64,000 nucleotides of DNA from Hermatobates lingyangjiaoensis (lineage: Eukaryota > Arthropoda > Insecta > Hemiptera > Hermatobatidae). The notes under the pieces are model-generated. The model had not been told where the DNA came from. It saw nothing but the letters and a program-made list of their open reading frames with translations, and did no database searches. The position numbers and the translations under genes were made by a program. This document shows, one piece after another, positions 44,845-57,475 of this stretch. The stretch spans positions 744,001 to 808,000 of the forward strand of contig JAPFBL010000103.1 in assembly GCA_026182355.1 (NCBI GenBank), given 5' to 3'. Position 1 is the first letter of the stretch; the number at the start of each line of letters is the position of its first letter.

Positions 44845-45085
44845 TCTACATTGAGAGTCCTAAATTTTGCTCTTACTCAAATGTATTTAGAGATGGGATC
44901 TTTAACAAGTACATGACAATGTACAGGCTTGGAACTAATTGATTAATGTCCTCTCCGAGGAATGACATCCTCAGATTTTTTTCATCTTAACGCGTAAAAA
45001 AATCGAGGGCCAAGTGAGAATCAAACCCGGATCTACCAGTCCAGAGGCGAGTATGCAAGGCACTGAGTTGCCTTGTGTTTTCAGC
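44845..45085 (-). repeat. tRNA-derived SINE, head and body
   Basis: GAGAGTCCTAAATTTTGC, GTACAGGCTTGGAAC, TGTCCTCTCCGAGGAATGAC and ATCGAGGGCCAAGTGAGAAT are complements of the SINE body. ATCAAACCCGG carries box B, and the tRNA-like head ends near 45085. Confidence 0.75.
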
Positions 45086-45820
45086 AAGATTATTTCATGA
45101 TTTAGAAGAAGTTTTAATTACTTAATAGAAAGGTATTTCTATCATTATAAAATTTGCACGTAATTCATGCAAGAGTGGCTTTATTCACAACAATACAATC
45201 CTACAAATTACCTTCCCTGACGTCTAAAATACTCAGCAACTCATTAACACTTACCTCAAGTTAATTTTAAAAATAATTTTTTATTCAATCCAGCTAAAGT
45301 AAGGTTAAAAATACTGCTGGAACAAATGGATTTAATCCCAATTAGTTAATTTATTTGAATTAATTATTTCCTACTATTATTTTATTTTCAGTCGACTAAT
45401 GTATGATTTGAAGTCAATTAACCTATTACTTCGGTTTACACATCCATCAGCGACCTCTTGAGAGGAGATTTTATCTGCAATAAAACGAAGAGATAAATAT
45501 CAATATTAATTGTTGTTTTTTTTTCTGGTCTGTTATTTGTTGTTGAAGATGATTTCTTAACAATTAAAGAAAACCCTTGGCATAGAAAACCGTAGATAAT
45601 TACAGTTTGTTTTAACCAAGTAAACAAACAGAGAACATACTTTCTCAAAAAATTAAAATCTCACATAAATGTGGAAAACATAAAATCTATGATTTACATT
45701 TATAAGTAATAAGTGTAAATTAACTTTCTTCAGGTTATATAAATATGACTTCCATCTGTTAGTCTCGGCGATTAAAGAAACATTATTTATATAGTACATT
45801 ACTGCATTATTTTTAGACAC

Positions 45821-46180
45821 AGTGGCGAGATTTGCTCAGTGGTTAACGTACTCGACTCTGAACTGGTAGGTGCAATGTTCGATACCCACCTAGCACTCGA
45901 TTTATGCACGTAGAAGGTGAATAAATCTGAGCACATCGTCCCTCGGAGAGGATGTTAAACCATCGGTCCCGAGCCTGTACGATGTCAGGTACTCTTAATG
46001 ATTTCTACTCTAAACATACTTGAGTTAGGCAAAATTTAGGACTCTCAATGCAGAATAAACAGGTAATGTGGCTCACCCATTACTAAAATAGGTGTCAAAT
46101 AATAAATCACCCACATTTTCCGATTCTCGAACACCACTAAGAGTTGAAAGCCTTTTAAGTGTGGGCGTTGGAAAACAAAC
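45821..46180 (+). repeat. tRNA-derived SINE, full length (~360 bp)
   Basis: The head resembles a tRNA gene with RNA polymerase III boxes: TTGCTCAGTGGTT (A box, 45832-45844) and TGTTCGATACC (B box, 45876-45886). The body carries GAGCACATCGTCCCTCGGAG, TCGGTCCCGAGCCTGTACGA and AAAATTTAGGACTCTC. The tail carries CACATTTTCCG and GTGGGCGTTGGAAAACAAAC. It is the reference copy for all others in the window. Confidence 0.85.
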
Positions 46181-46254
46181 GACAATTTTTAGACAGAAAT
46201 TTACCTTTACAAAAATTATTTTACAAACATTTTTTATTTAAAAAAAAAAAAAAT

Positions 46255-46480
46255 AATTTCACCACGATGACAGTAATTGGAGATGTTTCTCTGGGAGGTC
46301 GTAAAACAGTCGGACCCGAACCTGTACGATGTTAAGAACTCATTAAAGATATCTCAACCTCAATATTTTTGCGTTAGGAAAAGTTTAGGACTTCTCAATG
46401 TAGAATGTTGATCGTGTGGTACCATAAAGGAATAATGTTTTGCCTAGTACCATATGTGGTTAAACACTGCGAATTTCAGC
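46255..46480 (+). repeat. SINE fragment, 5'-truncated body
   Basis: After an A-run at 46240-46254, CGGACCCGAACCTGTACG, AAAAGTTTAGGACTTCTC and GTGTGGTACCATAAAGG match the body and the variant 3' end also seen at 61575-61640. Confidence 0.7.
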
Positions 46481-47312
46481 ACAACCTAACATAATCTAAA
46501 AGACTGCAACAGCTGGAAACACTAGATACCTGACGAGTGGTCACTCCTGTTTTAGAAGATTAGAATTTAAAAAATAATAAAAAATGTAAAAGCTTAGGAT
46601 GATTACAGGCTAAGGTAGACGGAGTTGAGCATGATTGACAAATACCTTTGATGATACATACTCAGAGTGTGCTTTTTAAACCGTTTCCTGAAAGCTGTTT
46701 TGAAGGAAGTCAAGATAAGCTTTACGTGAATGTCATGGCCACTGCTACCAATATAACTAGCGTCAGAAAACATCATCAGCATACCTTAAGATTCACATAA
46801 CATGCTCAACATTAAATTATAAATCCCTTTATTATGTGTAATTATAAAAACAAATATTTGAATAATTTATTATTTAGAAGGCTTTAGACGATCTGACATA
46901 TTTGAAGGCTTACTCAAAGCTAAAGGAGAATATAGAATGTTGAAGGCATGGTGACAGCTTTGTGTACTTCCATTGGCCACCGACAATTCCTGTGTAACAG
47001 CATTAGTTAACATACATGGTTGTTTCATGTTTACTTATACGATAGCATGAATAAATATCCGACTGACCGAGATGTTGGTTTTGTGGGTTTCGAAAACCCA
47101 TCTTTCCTTGGGTTTGCCTATTGCATGCGGCAGAAATCTCAGAATTTTGAATGGTTAGTCTCATCCCTAGTATAGCACATAGCAAAAAACAAATTGCTAG
47201 ACAAAGCCTATGTCAATTACATTTAGTAATTAATATGAATTAAAAAAGAAAGCAATGGATTTTAAATGTTGCATTAAATTAGGTTAATGTTTCATAACAT
47301 ATAATATAATCA

Positions 47313-47506
47313 AAAGATTTCACATAAACACGTGAAATAACAATCAATGATCAAACCACAATAAGGAAATGGGAAAACAAGACTAAGATCTTTCAACCGT
47401 AACAACCGGTCTTCGTCAGAGTCAAAAACCCAACTGACGAAGACCACTTGTTATAGTTGAAAGATCTTGGTCTTGTTTTCCCATTTTCTTATTGTCGTTT
47501 GATCAT
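47313..47506. repeat. Family-A snap-back
   Basis: TTTCACATAAACACGTGAAA, GATCAAACCACAATAAGG and a minus motif (47381-47423; box CTGACGA, stem II GACCG/CGGTT, GAA, AGATCT, stem I GACT/AGTC) face a right arm with GACGAAGACCACTTG and GTTGAAAGATCTTGG. Unlike most copies it lacks (TA)n. Confidence 0.85.
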
Positions 47507-49244
47507 ATAATATAATGTACATGCATTGCAAAAAATGTTGCGTTTATTTACTGTAAGGTATTTACTTATACAAGAAAACAATAAAGGAAAAAGTTTGTAC
47601 ACAAAAATATTTTAGGAGAACAGAAGATGGAATATTCAGTGTTATTGATCAGGTTGAGAATGTTCTTGACCTGTTTAAACGGGAGGATAGTATTCTGTTA
47701 TTCACTAGTTCTTCTGATTTATTCAGAGATTCTCATTCATAAATCCTAAAAACATGTAGAGGCAAGCTCTATGGGAAAGGATGTGGGTGTATCCCTTAGC
47801 AAATCTAATACAGTAAACCTAAAACATCTGTTTATTTGTTGTTTGTAGACAAACTTCTCTTAGGGATTTAGAGATATATCCCATATAATTATACATCTTC
47901 TAAAACTACATGAACAAAGGTGCTTAGAAATGTATGTTTTATTTATATTCTACGAGTCCAATGATCAATAATTTCATATGCAATTTATTTTTATAATGAT
48001 TTGTATTTGTGGTACTAGTTGAATCACTTTAAGGGGTAACATCCCTCTAACGGTGTATGCTCCTAATTAACTTTAATAGATATCCTTAAAGAAATAACAA
48101 AGAGTTCTATATTGATGTCTTTTTGGAACGTGTCTAGATCTAAATATGTCAAAGTTATAAGTTATATGAGATATATAAAAGTGTGTAGCAAAATATTCGA
48201 ATTAAAATATTTTTAAAAAGATATGAATAGAAAAAATTAAAAAAATTCGTAAATTTTCTTCTGTAAAAATGGGATATCCCTCAATATCTTAAAAAATTGT
48301 AAAATGAAAAAACGAATTGAAGTGAAACAAATGAATGTCAAAAGGAATTGACATGTTCATGCTGAAAAGTTTGATATTCAGTTTTGCAAAGAAAAGTTCA
48401 CAACTTTCAACTCCAGTACACACTTAAACCACAGTTTGTGTTTAATGAATCATCACCAAGATCTAACTCGAGTGGATTCTTCAACTTAAGTTTATGACAA
48501 CAAAAAAGGTAAAATGAAAGAAGTTTGGGATCAAAACTCTTCAAACTATATTTCTTAATTCATGAGCAAAGATCAACATATCCATCAGTGCACTTCAGAG
48601 CAAGTTGTGTTAAGCAGTTACAAGTGATAAAAGTACTTCTGAATTAACTGTGAGATCAGTAAAATGACAGTAGTATCTTTAAGAGAAGAATGCATTACCA
48701 CGGAATGAGGCTGCACACGTTTGCAATTTTTTTGGGGGTGTTCTTGTAGAGAGATTTTGTACGAGTAGATAAGAATGTTATTATATATTATTGTGGTTAT
48801 CTAACAGTTAAATTATTTTTTTTTAAAAAAGGTTAATTGTACTGCTGATAAGTCTAGTCAGTGTTTTTGGAACTCATATAATACTTAATTCTGTCGTTCG
48901 GATAAAGTATTAGCTTCTGTAAAACAAAAACTTATCTTTACAATATTTCGAATCGGTCATTAATAACTTTGTTGCTATTTAAGTATTCCATGCTTATAGG
49001 CAGCTATTTACCCTTTTCTTTAGCATCACAGAATTGTCAATTATCTCCTCGGTAAGAACATTTGGAGTCAAATAACGGTTTGAAGTTGTAAAAGTGATGG
49101 ATAATAACGCAAATGGGGTCAAGGAAGATGCGCAGTGAAAAATTTCCAAGGTGGCCTCAAGCTCATATCAAATAAATTTCAAGGATAGTAAAAGAAAGTA
49201 ATTACTAGTGAGAAGTTTTTATGGGGTTTGAGGTGATTAATGGG

Positions 49245-49400
49245 GAGGGAGAGAGACGCAAGAGCGTGGGGAGGGGGGTTGGATGGGTGACCTAGTTGGA
49301 AACACGCCCGACACTCGCTGCTCCATCTCTATGCTAAGCAGCAAACCACGTTTGTTTTTCACAACCTGTCGTGCCTCTTTCTTCTAACTTCTTTCAGTGT
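49245..49400. other. GC-rich patch inside intron 3
   Basis: GAGCGTGGGGAGGGGGGTTGG and AACACGCCCGACACTCGCTG stand out from AT-rich surroundings. No open frame or splice pair is convincing. Confidence 0.3.
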
Positions 49401-51739
49401 TTTCAAACCACTCTCTGTTCTGTTTTCAGCTCCATTGACCTAGAGATTGAAATCTCCTGATAGCTCCTCTTAGAGCCATGTCTTTATTCACAGATATTGA
49501 TCAGTATATTCATAATTTGATAACCTTTAATTCATAACTTTTACCACAGATTCAAGCCACAATATATAACTATAATTTTAAATATAATATATATATTATA
49601 TAATTATAATATATAATTATAATTTATATTTTTATGATATGTTAAAATTTTTACTTAACTATTCATATAGAAATTATAAAAAAATTCTACCTCTAGATTT
49701 GGTCAATTTACATGTTTCTTGTAGGTCCCATGAGTCCATTTTTGTTTTTTTCGATGATATCAGTGTTTTACAGGCAAGTGTGTCGTTGTTTATATTGTTG
49801 GGTGGGTGGCTGTGTATCAAAAAGTTTGTGAATGTAAATCAGGTCACACGTTCAACAGATCAAATCATATTTTACCAAAATAAATGCACACATATTGTAG
49901 AAATGTTTTATAGTTTATGGGTAATATTGCATCAAGGGGAAGTACTATTTTGCTCCGTATTTGGTTTTAGAAAATATTTATTCTTTTAAACCACTAACTA
50001 ATGACTGCCGACGTTTTCAGGTCTTACTCTTTGTATATGTTTGTTTATCTAAAATCGGTGGGCAAGACATAGTAGACTGCAGCCAATACAGACGTCGCTC
50101 GGCATGCTGTCACACATTCTTAAGAGTTAATTTACAGAAAAACCATGACTAAGCAATGCCCAATGTTTTGAAAACGAAACTAGTCTTCCTAATATTTCCC
50201 TTTATACTTTTCTTTTAAAATATTTCATAAAGTTCAGATACAATTTTAAAACAATAATATTATTTTTGATTTTAGAGTTATTTATGTACTCTAAACACTA
50301 TACTTTAGAGTTATTTATGTATTTGAATTACATTGAAAACGTTACCAATTCGTAAATAGATTCTTAAAAGTTCAACAGTATTTATACCTGTCTGATTAAC
50401 TGTTAATAAAAATAAAACTTGGTAAGCATGTGATTTTAAAAAACCGTGTTACTCGTCGTTGTATTTTTACCAGAAAATGGTAAATGTTTAAATGTTGCTT
50501 TTTTGCTTCATAAAACTAGGTTTGATAGCTAACAGTAAATGCATAACAATGCTTCAAACAAAAGCTGTATCGTTTTGATCCTACTTAATGTTTCATTTCC
50601 TTAAAAACCACTCAAGCAATTATTTTTTTAAACAATTATTTCAATAGATTATTTTTCATTTGTTGCGAATTATTTTAATAGCAAAATCTAATTGCGTTTA
50701 CTTTAAATGATAAAATTATTTTTAATAACAGAGCAATTAGTTATTGTAGAGTAATTTATTCTTAAATACTTCTTGTATGATTAAAGTGCAGCTTGTTATA
50801 TGGTTGAAGCTAAATGGCTTAAGTTATATTAACGGCATTATGAAAGATGAATGGCTGAAAAAAAAACAATTGGAAGAAGACTTGGTTACTGCTCTCGATA
50901 GTGGCAAGTTATGTTGGCTGATACGATATAAGCTGTTCATTATAAGCTCATTATAAGCTTCATTATAAGCTGTAACGTTAGAAACAGTAATTTAGAGAGT
51001 GATTTTACTTTCAGTTTTCCTCAAGTTATAAAGTATTTTCAAAACGGCTATCCCCTCTGTCTGAGTGTGGTTTTGTAAGTAGTTGTTTTGGAATTCGTCC
51101 ATCCTTCAGACCATTGTCATTTAGTTTTTGTACTCTTGTTCATATAAGCTTCTCAAAATTAATCCTCCTTGGTTTTTACATTCATTTATTTATAATTTAC
51201 TGGTTTGTCTTGAATTGTTGAACGGAAAAGTCGAGCTCTCCATGTATTAAAACTAAAGATAAAGTAAAACTATGAATTTAAAAGAATTATAGAAATTAAT
51301 TACGTAGATAAGTTGTACTACCATAGTTTGAATTAAGTGTCGAGGGAGGTAAAAACTTGAGCATGCACTGTACATGTTTGTAGGACTCGATCCATTTCCT
51401 TCCTTGTTGTTCAGGGTGGGTCGTTTTCACTTTGACTCTTTGCAGTAGTCATATCCTGGAATTAGTTGTAATTTGAGTATGTCTTTCTGTACTCGGCCAC
51501 TTTCTTCTATCAGCCTTTCCAACGGTTTATCTTTTCTACTTAGAGATAGCACCATTTTACATTTCCTTTAAATGACTTCTTTAATTAGTCTTTTAAGATC
51601 ATGCAATGATAGGTTGTTACGAGACTATTTCATTCTTTAATCTTGTCTTGCCAGTGTGTCAGACATCTCTTTGTCTAGGGTGACTAACTGTCGTGGAATC
51701 CACTGTAGAGTAATATTGGAACCACTTGTAATTATGTTG

Positions 51740-52000
51740 TAATTATTCATTTACCAACATTTCAGGATATCCATAAACTCGCTTATCCCATGACGATTAA
51801 CCCTAGATATTACTGTTTGCACTTCAGGATAAACAAACTTGTTCATTCCGTGAGTACTGACACTAGATATTACTACATGCACTTCAGGGTATCCAGATCC
51901 ATGCTCATCCTGTGTCTATGGTTACTGGATAATTATTACTTACACTTCAGGATATCTATATCACCGCTCATACCTTGACTGTTGACACTAGATATTGCAG
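51740..52000. repeat. Minisatellite, four ~62-bp units
   Basis: CACTTCAGGAT or TTTCAGGATATCC recurs at about 51764, 51820, 51881 and 51942. Each is followed after about 30 bases by GACACTAGATATTAC-like sequence. Confidence 0.8.
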
Positions 52001-53138
52001 CGAGTCAGTGAATATAACCGCTTTATTTGGTGTAGGATGTTCTTTTCATTCAGTGCTAAAAGAACTGTTTTTTTTTTTGCGGGCTTATCTCTTGGTGGGA
52101 CCGTCTGCAATAATTTCAAGAACGCTATTTGATTTGTTATTTGATTTCGCTTTAGATTCAATCAGTAAACAACTCAAGCTATTCGAATTCGCTTTGAATG
52201 GGTGTACTCTCTACATTCCAGAATCCATCTTAAAGTCCTATTTTAGAAGTCAAAATAGCAACTAAACTGTTCTTATCAAATAATTTTACTTGAAATATAT
52301 AAGGGTTTTTTCACAGTTTGATAACAGATATATATTGTATAAAAATTGATAAAAAGTTAAAATGAAAGAAATTTCTAATTACTCATACTCTCCTAATCTT
52401 CACTCGGGTCAAGAGACAATTTTTCTCATTATTGAGGTAATGTATTGTTTAATTTAATGAAACAATGCATTCCACAAAAAGGGTAGGCAACTTTTGATCT
52501 GAATAATTCTTCATCAAACAATCAATAATTATAAACTTAATGTTTATAAACAGTTGATTCTAAATTTGTTTAGTTTTCTTTACATTTAATAATACCTTAA
52601 CAAAATCACTTTACTCAAATACAAAAATTGTTAATAACTGTCTTGAGAACCAAAATAATTTATTTAACTAAATTTTATCTTGCATCTGGCACCCACTAAG
52701 TATTTTCCTTTGTTAATCAATACTAAACTAAATCGTTGATTTGGATTTCACAAACAATTTAAACCCAATTCTTTTACAGTATTTTTATTATGAAATTATA
52801 ATATTTTGTGAACTTAGAAATAATGGGTAACCCCTTTGATTGAGCAATTCAGATTTTTCTTTGATTTGGAGAAAAAACTGATGTGCTGAAATATTATTTA
52901 CAAGTTCATTTTCACATCTTAATTACTCTAACTAGATTTAGATATCTAACATATACTCATTGACCTTATTTATATGTATCATGATTTTACATGGAAATAT
53001 ATTTTATTTGATTGGGTTACCTATATTAAACCATTGACAGTGCTCAGAAATGTATGACTCGCGAGTTTAAGCTTCGTTTCTATGGATTAGATTAGAAAGG
53101 ATTTCTTAACAACTACTGAGAAAATTTATTTATTTCAG

Positions 53139-53467
53139 ATGAAGAAGAAGAGGAAGGCAGTAGTTCACCTCGCAGCTCAGGAAGAGGAGGATCTCACATT
53201 CACTTGTGGCAATTTCTCAAAGAGTTGCTTAGTTCGCCTGAGAACTACGGCTCGTGCATCAGGTGGTTAGACAGGGGCCAAGGTGTGTTCAAGATCGAGG
53301 ACAGTGTTCGCGTTGCTCGACTTTGGGGCAAGCGTAAGAACAGGCCTGCCATGAACTACGACAAGCTCTCCAGGTCCATCCGACAGTACTACAAGAAAGG
53401 CATTATGAAGAAGACAGAGAGATCGCAACGCCTTGTCTATCAGTTTTGCCAACCCTACTCTTACTGA
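53139..53467 (+). CDS. Ets98B: ETS factor, exon 4 (ETS DNA-binding domain, C-terminus)
   Basis: The exon follows acceptor TTTATTTCAG, completes Asp215 and ends at TGA (53465-53467), giving residues 216-323. An acidic run of five glutamates (216-220) and a serine/glycine spacer precede the ETS domain: HIHLWQFLKELL (234-245), IRWLDRGQGVFKIED (255-269), VARLWGKRKNRPAMNYDK (273-290), then recognition helix LSRSIRQYYKKGIMKK (291-306) and RLVYQF (312-317). Arg293 and Arg296 occupy the positions that contact GGAA/GGAT-type sites in ETS proteins. SRSIRQYY instead of the usual SRALRYYY is the mark of the PDEF/SPDEF (Ets98B) class. The protein ends six residues after VYQF. Nuclear DNA-binding regulator by homology. 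Confidence 0.96.
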
Positions 53468-54164
53468 ACCTGCTTTTCCTCCCCACTGTAAATATCCCCT
53501 TCCCCTCAATCTCTTCGTCTTCTCATTCGTTTCCCTGAAACAAATGCTGAAGATGGAGAGTTCAGTGTACGCCATTTTTCTGGCGCTTTTTTTTTGTGTA
53601 TATATAAGTTCTATATACTCAATACTTATTTACTTATCAGAATCAGGAAGGTAATTTCCTGACTTCTGTACCGGTTAAGCCGGTTTATTATTTTTTTGTT
53701 GACCATTTGAAATGTTAAATCGTTTAAGTTGGTCAGTGAGTTCTAAGCCCATATATCTATGATATATTAAATTAAGTAAGTTCTATGAACAGTAAGTCTA
53801 TAATACTCATTAACCTTAGCTTTATCCTTATATATTTACTTGGGAATATATTTCATTGGTAGTGTTACCCATAGTCAGTGTTTAGCTGAAGTACATATTT
53901 CATCTGATTGAGTTGTCAATGATCAGACTGTCTTGCTCAAAGTATCTAAAACGAAAGATATTTCAATACATTTTTTTTTGTCACTTTAGTTGTGAAGTCA
54001 ATTTACTATAAGGTATTTACATATATTCGAAAATTATGAACAAAGTCTCCTCATAAATAAAGTTTCTTTAAGAAATCAACAAGTTTCGAAGATATGGTGT
54101 TCTTTTTCTAGTTGAACTACTTGTAGTAAGAAGATGGAAACAGGGACTTATTGAAGGCACGAAT

Positions 54165-54440
54165 AGAAGGTATTCCTGTTTCTACTTTCAAAGGTAGATA
54201 CGGGAACCCATTGGAGATAATCCTTTTTCAGGAACCCGTAAAAACCATTACTTCTTCATGAACCCATACAGGTACAAGGGTTCCTGTTTCTACTTTCAAA
54301 GGTAGATACGGGAACACATAGACTGTTTCCTTCTTCAATAACCCGTAAAAGAGAGAAGTATAAGATAGTACTTCTTCATGAACCGGTAGAGGTAAAAGGT
54401 AGTCCTGTTTCAAGCAGAAAAAACTAAAGAACACAATCTT
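54165..54440. repeat. Minisatellite, two to three ~110-bp units
   Basis: TTCCTGTTTCTACTTTCAAAG occurs at about 54173 and 54283, each followed by GTAGATACGGGAAC and later by TACTTCTTCATGAACC. It lies in the presumed 3'UTR. Confidence 0.75.
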
Positions 54441-56477
54441 GGTCAATAAAACTTTGTGAACATGGAGACTGTATAAATGCTTGAAAATATTACTGTTCAA
54501 AAAAAAAAAACAAAGAAAAGAAACAATATTTGCATCAAATATTTACGTTTTGAAATTCTTTTAACCACTTTTATATTGAACATTTTATATTTGAAAATAT
54601 AAGACAAATGTTTTCAAAACTAATTGAAGAATTCAATAATTATTGGATTAATCCATTTATAATTATTATTTTGGAAGAAATTCTTTGTAGTCCTAGGTTT
54701 ATATTATTCATTTAATTGAGTTAATTAATTATTAATTCTTGAGAATTTCTTTTGTTATATATTTACGAAAGAAATCAACCATATATATTATTTTCAAGGA
54801 ATGAATTTCATATTGTAATGAATTGACATGTTGAAGAAGCTTTGTTGTAAGGTAAGCTGGTGTTTTTTAGAGTTCACATCTTGAGCACCCTTCAGATATC
54901 TCATTTGTTATCTTTACACTCCACTTCGTCGTTTCACCTCGTGCCCTCACTTTCGCCTTTTATCTCCATACATACCTCTTTTCGGTCATTGTCAACCATA
55001 AACATTGCTCATAAATAACTTACTATCCAGTCTACATAACTACATACAGTCTGTGTCTGTAGTAAAAAACCATTTAACTTTCAATATCTCTCAATAGACT
55101 ATTTAAAATTAATGTAAGTTTATGAAAAATAACGATTTTTTAATCAGCGTCTTAAAATAAAATATGATTGGTTTCAAACTTTATATAAGAATATAATTTG
55201 ACATCAAAATATCTAAAAAGAACAGACTTTATATTTGGTACTTAAAAGCACTATGAGTGTTTTAGTGATTTTAAATGTCTGAAGCTTTTAGTGTAAATAT
55301 AGATGAATCTCACAAGCAATGGAATTTTCAAATTTTTAAAAGCTTCTGTTTTTATATTAATTAATTTAAAAAAAAATTAATTTCAAGATTTCGATTTTCC
55401 TTATAATTTTTTAAATGTCCGAACTAAAGCAATAATAAATAATTAATTTCAAATATTTTGTTGTATTGGAAACCTCTTTAGTCTGTTCTAAATAGTTCCT
55501 GGAAAACTGAACCTATTTCAGTAAATGGAAAAATATTTCAGACAGGCCCTTTCTCAAGGACTGGTTCCCTAAAACCATCTTCATACGAAAACATCCTTCA
55601 TTGGATTAACCTCACTCATGACGTTAAACATTATGAAAGAAAATATCACTCTGACATAGTGATTGCATCAAAATCTACAATCTTACTTTGTACATTTTCC
55701 TCATACTTAAACCAATTGTCAAACTCCTCCATTCGCAACCGACAACTCTTTAACCACGGGCTAATTACGAAATCGTTTTAGGTGTGTATAAAAAAATGAA
55801 AAACCGATGTAGCTATTTATAATAATATTATTAAACAGTTTAAAAATGTACAAAAGTTTTTTAAAATATAAAAATCTTGGAATTAAATAATAATAGCTCT
55901 TGTAAAGTCAACACACTTTGAATATGTTTTTAAGAAGATTAACTGTATTGTAAAATTATTTATCTGAATATTAAAAAAAATATTGAATTCTATATATTTA
56001 TGTGTAAAAATCATTATAATTTTTCCGGTGCATATAAATATATATTATATAAATAAATGTCTGATAAACTATTGTTATATGAAAATTGTTTATATATTAT
56101 TTTTAATGATCTAGAATAGTATAACAATATGATTTAACCATTTTTAATCATAATGAAGAATTCATTAGAGTGATCTTAACCCTTTATACACTGTTATATA
56201 TTGTTACCAACATATAATGATATTAAAGACTTAATAAATATTTATACTGCTGTTGGAAATATTGTTAGAGTTTAGTAAATAATATAATGAAAAAAAAAAT
56301 GCAATTGTTAGGTTAGTTGACGAACTGCCAGCCATGACTTAGGTTTTCATTGTTATATTGTGTTTATGACTCTGTACCATGGCATTTTAAGAGTTTTTTT
56401 ATTGACACCTAAAAGAAATTTATTGGATTTATACCATGTATTTTTTTTCGTTTTTTTATAATTTTTGTATTTTTATT

Positions 56478-56499
56478 AATAAAGTTATGATCAAATAAA
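56478..56499 (+). terminator. Polyadenylation signals (two AATAAA)
   Basis: AATAAA at 56478-56483 and 56494-56499 are followed by ACTTTTGTATTTAGTGTTGA, a T/G-rich stretch suited to cleavage and polyadenylation. They are the likely distal end of the ETS transcript. Confidence 0.5.
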
Positions 56500-56922
56500 G
56501 ACTTTTGTATTTAGTGTTGATGTGAAGTTCATATTATTGTGATAATAAAAGTACTGGGTTATAACTAATACTGTTAGATAATAAGGCTTCTCAGTGGAAC
56601 AGACAAATGATGGTAACATTTTAAACTTATTTTTAGGTTATCTATCCACAATGATAAAAGAGCATTATTTACCCTGAATGGTTCACGTGTTGATTAAATG
56701 CTCATCAACAAAATACTACTAAATGAGGTTAAAGTTTCACATTAAAGTGAAATGAGTTAGCAGTATGAATTTTCTTAGCAAACATACATGAAATCTACAT
56801 AAATTAAATAAGGTTTGCTTAGTAATACAATGGGTTTCGACCAAGTAGTGTTCTCCTTCAAGTAAATCTAATCTCGTGGAAAAGTGTCAAGAAATGGCAA
56901 AGCTTTCCGTTTGAGTAGATTT

Positions 56923-56958
56923 ATCTGATGTGGAACATTATATGTTCGAAACGTCGTG
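56923..56958 (+). ncRNA. Hammerhead-like motif, ACGT group
   Basis: CTGATG, then stem II GAACAT/ATGTTC over a three-base loop, GAA, palindrome ACGT, C. The box lacks its last GA. It is close to the motif at 34435-34470 in stem II and the downstream part. Confidence 0.45.
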
Positions 56959-57084
56959 GTTTATCCATAAAACTAGGGAGACTGTATCATTCTCAGAAAT
57001 GAGTAAATACCACATAGTAATAGTGTGCAGAACTAATAAGTATGAATGTTGGGGAGTCGACAAATGTTTGACATGAATATTGAC

Positions 57085-57475
57085 AGACGAGGGACTTAAT
57101 TTACACCCATAACTATAATGGGTGCCAAATAATGAATGAGCCATACTTCCCACCCCTGGAATAGCACAAAAGAAGTGAAAGCCTTACGGGTGGGCATTGG
57201 AAACAGACAAAGGTAAGGTAGTGTTTTGTTTTCTAATGCTCACACTTACTGGTATTCATCTTTTAGTGCTGAACTGGGGTGAAAAGTTTGGCTCATTTAT
57301 TATTTGGTACCCATTTCAGTACTGGGCAGTCACATTACAGGGTTGACTTACATTGGGAGTCTTAAATTTTACCTAACTTAACTATATTTAGAGTAGAGGT
57401 CTTTAACGAGTTCCTAGTATCGTATAGGTTGGGAACGGACGGCTTAATGTCCTCTCTGAGGGACGAAAAGGTAAG
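57085..57475. repeat. Two SINE pieces tail to tail
   Basis: 57085-57205 is the 3' end of a + copy (CCCATAACTATAATGGGTGC to GGGTGGGCATTGGAAACAG). 57205-57475 is a minus copy lacking its head (TTTTCTAATGCTCACACTTA to CCTCTCTGAGGGACG). The tails abut and form an inverted pair. Confidence 0.75.

Larger units (their letters stand above)
39241..53138 (+). other. Intron 3 of the ETS gene
   Basis: This is a 13.9-kb phase-1 intron, GTCAGT to TATTTCAG. It has fewer repeats than introns 1 and 2: an hAT MITE (40831-41277), a run of hairpins (43020-43250), family-A and Penelope-like ends (43746-44680), SINEs (44660-46480), one more family-A snap-back (47313-47506), a GC-rich patch (49245-49400) and a 62-bp minisatellite (51740-52000). 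About 41300-43000, 46500-47300, 47520-49240, 49500-51700 and 52280-53130 are AT-rich with nothing I can name. Confidence 0.85.
53468..56515 (+). other. Probable 3'UTR of the ETS gene
   Basis: The ~3 kb after the stop is AT-rich, lacks Penelope-like debris and SINEs, and ends in two AATAAA hexamers 16 bases apart. It includes a 110-bp minisatellite (54165-54440). An earlier AATAAA at about 54056-54061 could give a short form. The extent is inferred from repeat absence and signals only. Confidence 0.5.

Noticed and set aside
45821..45900. Functional tRNA gene at the SINE head
   Set aside because: A and B boxes are present, but the cloverleaf arms do not pair convincingly and the same head recurs attached to the same body elsewhere, so it is a SINE.
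53267..53575. 102-codon minus-strand frame over the ETS exon
   Set aside because: It is the shadow of the strongly supported + strand ETS coding sequence.
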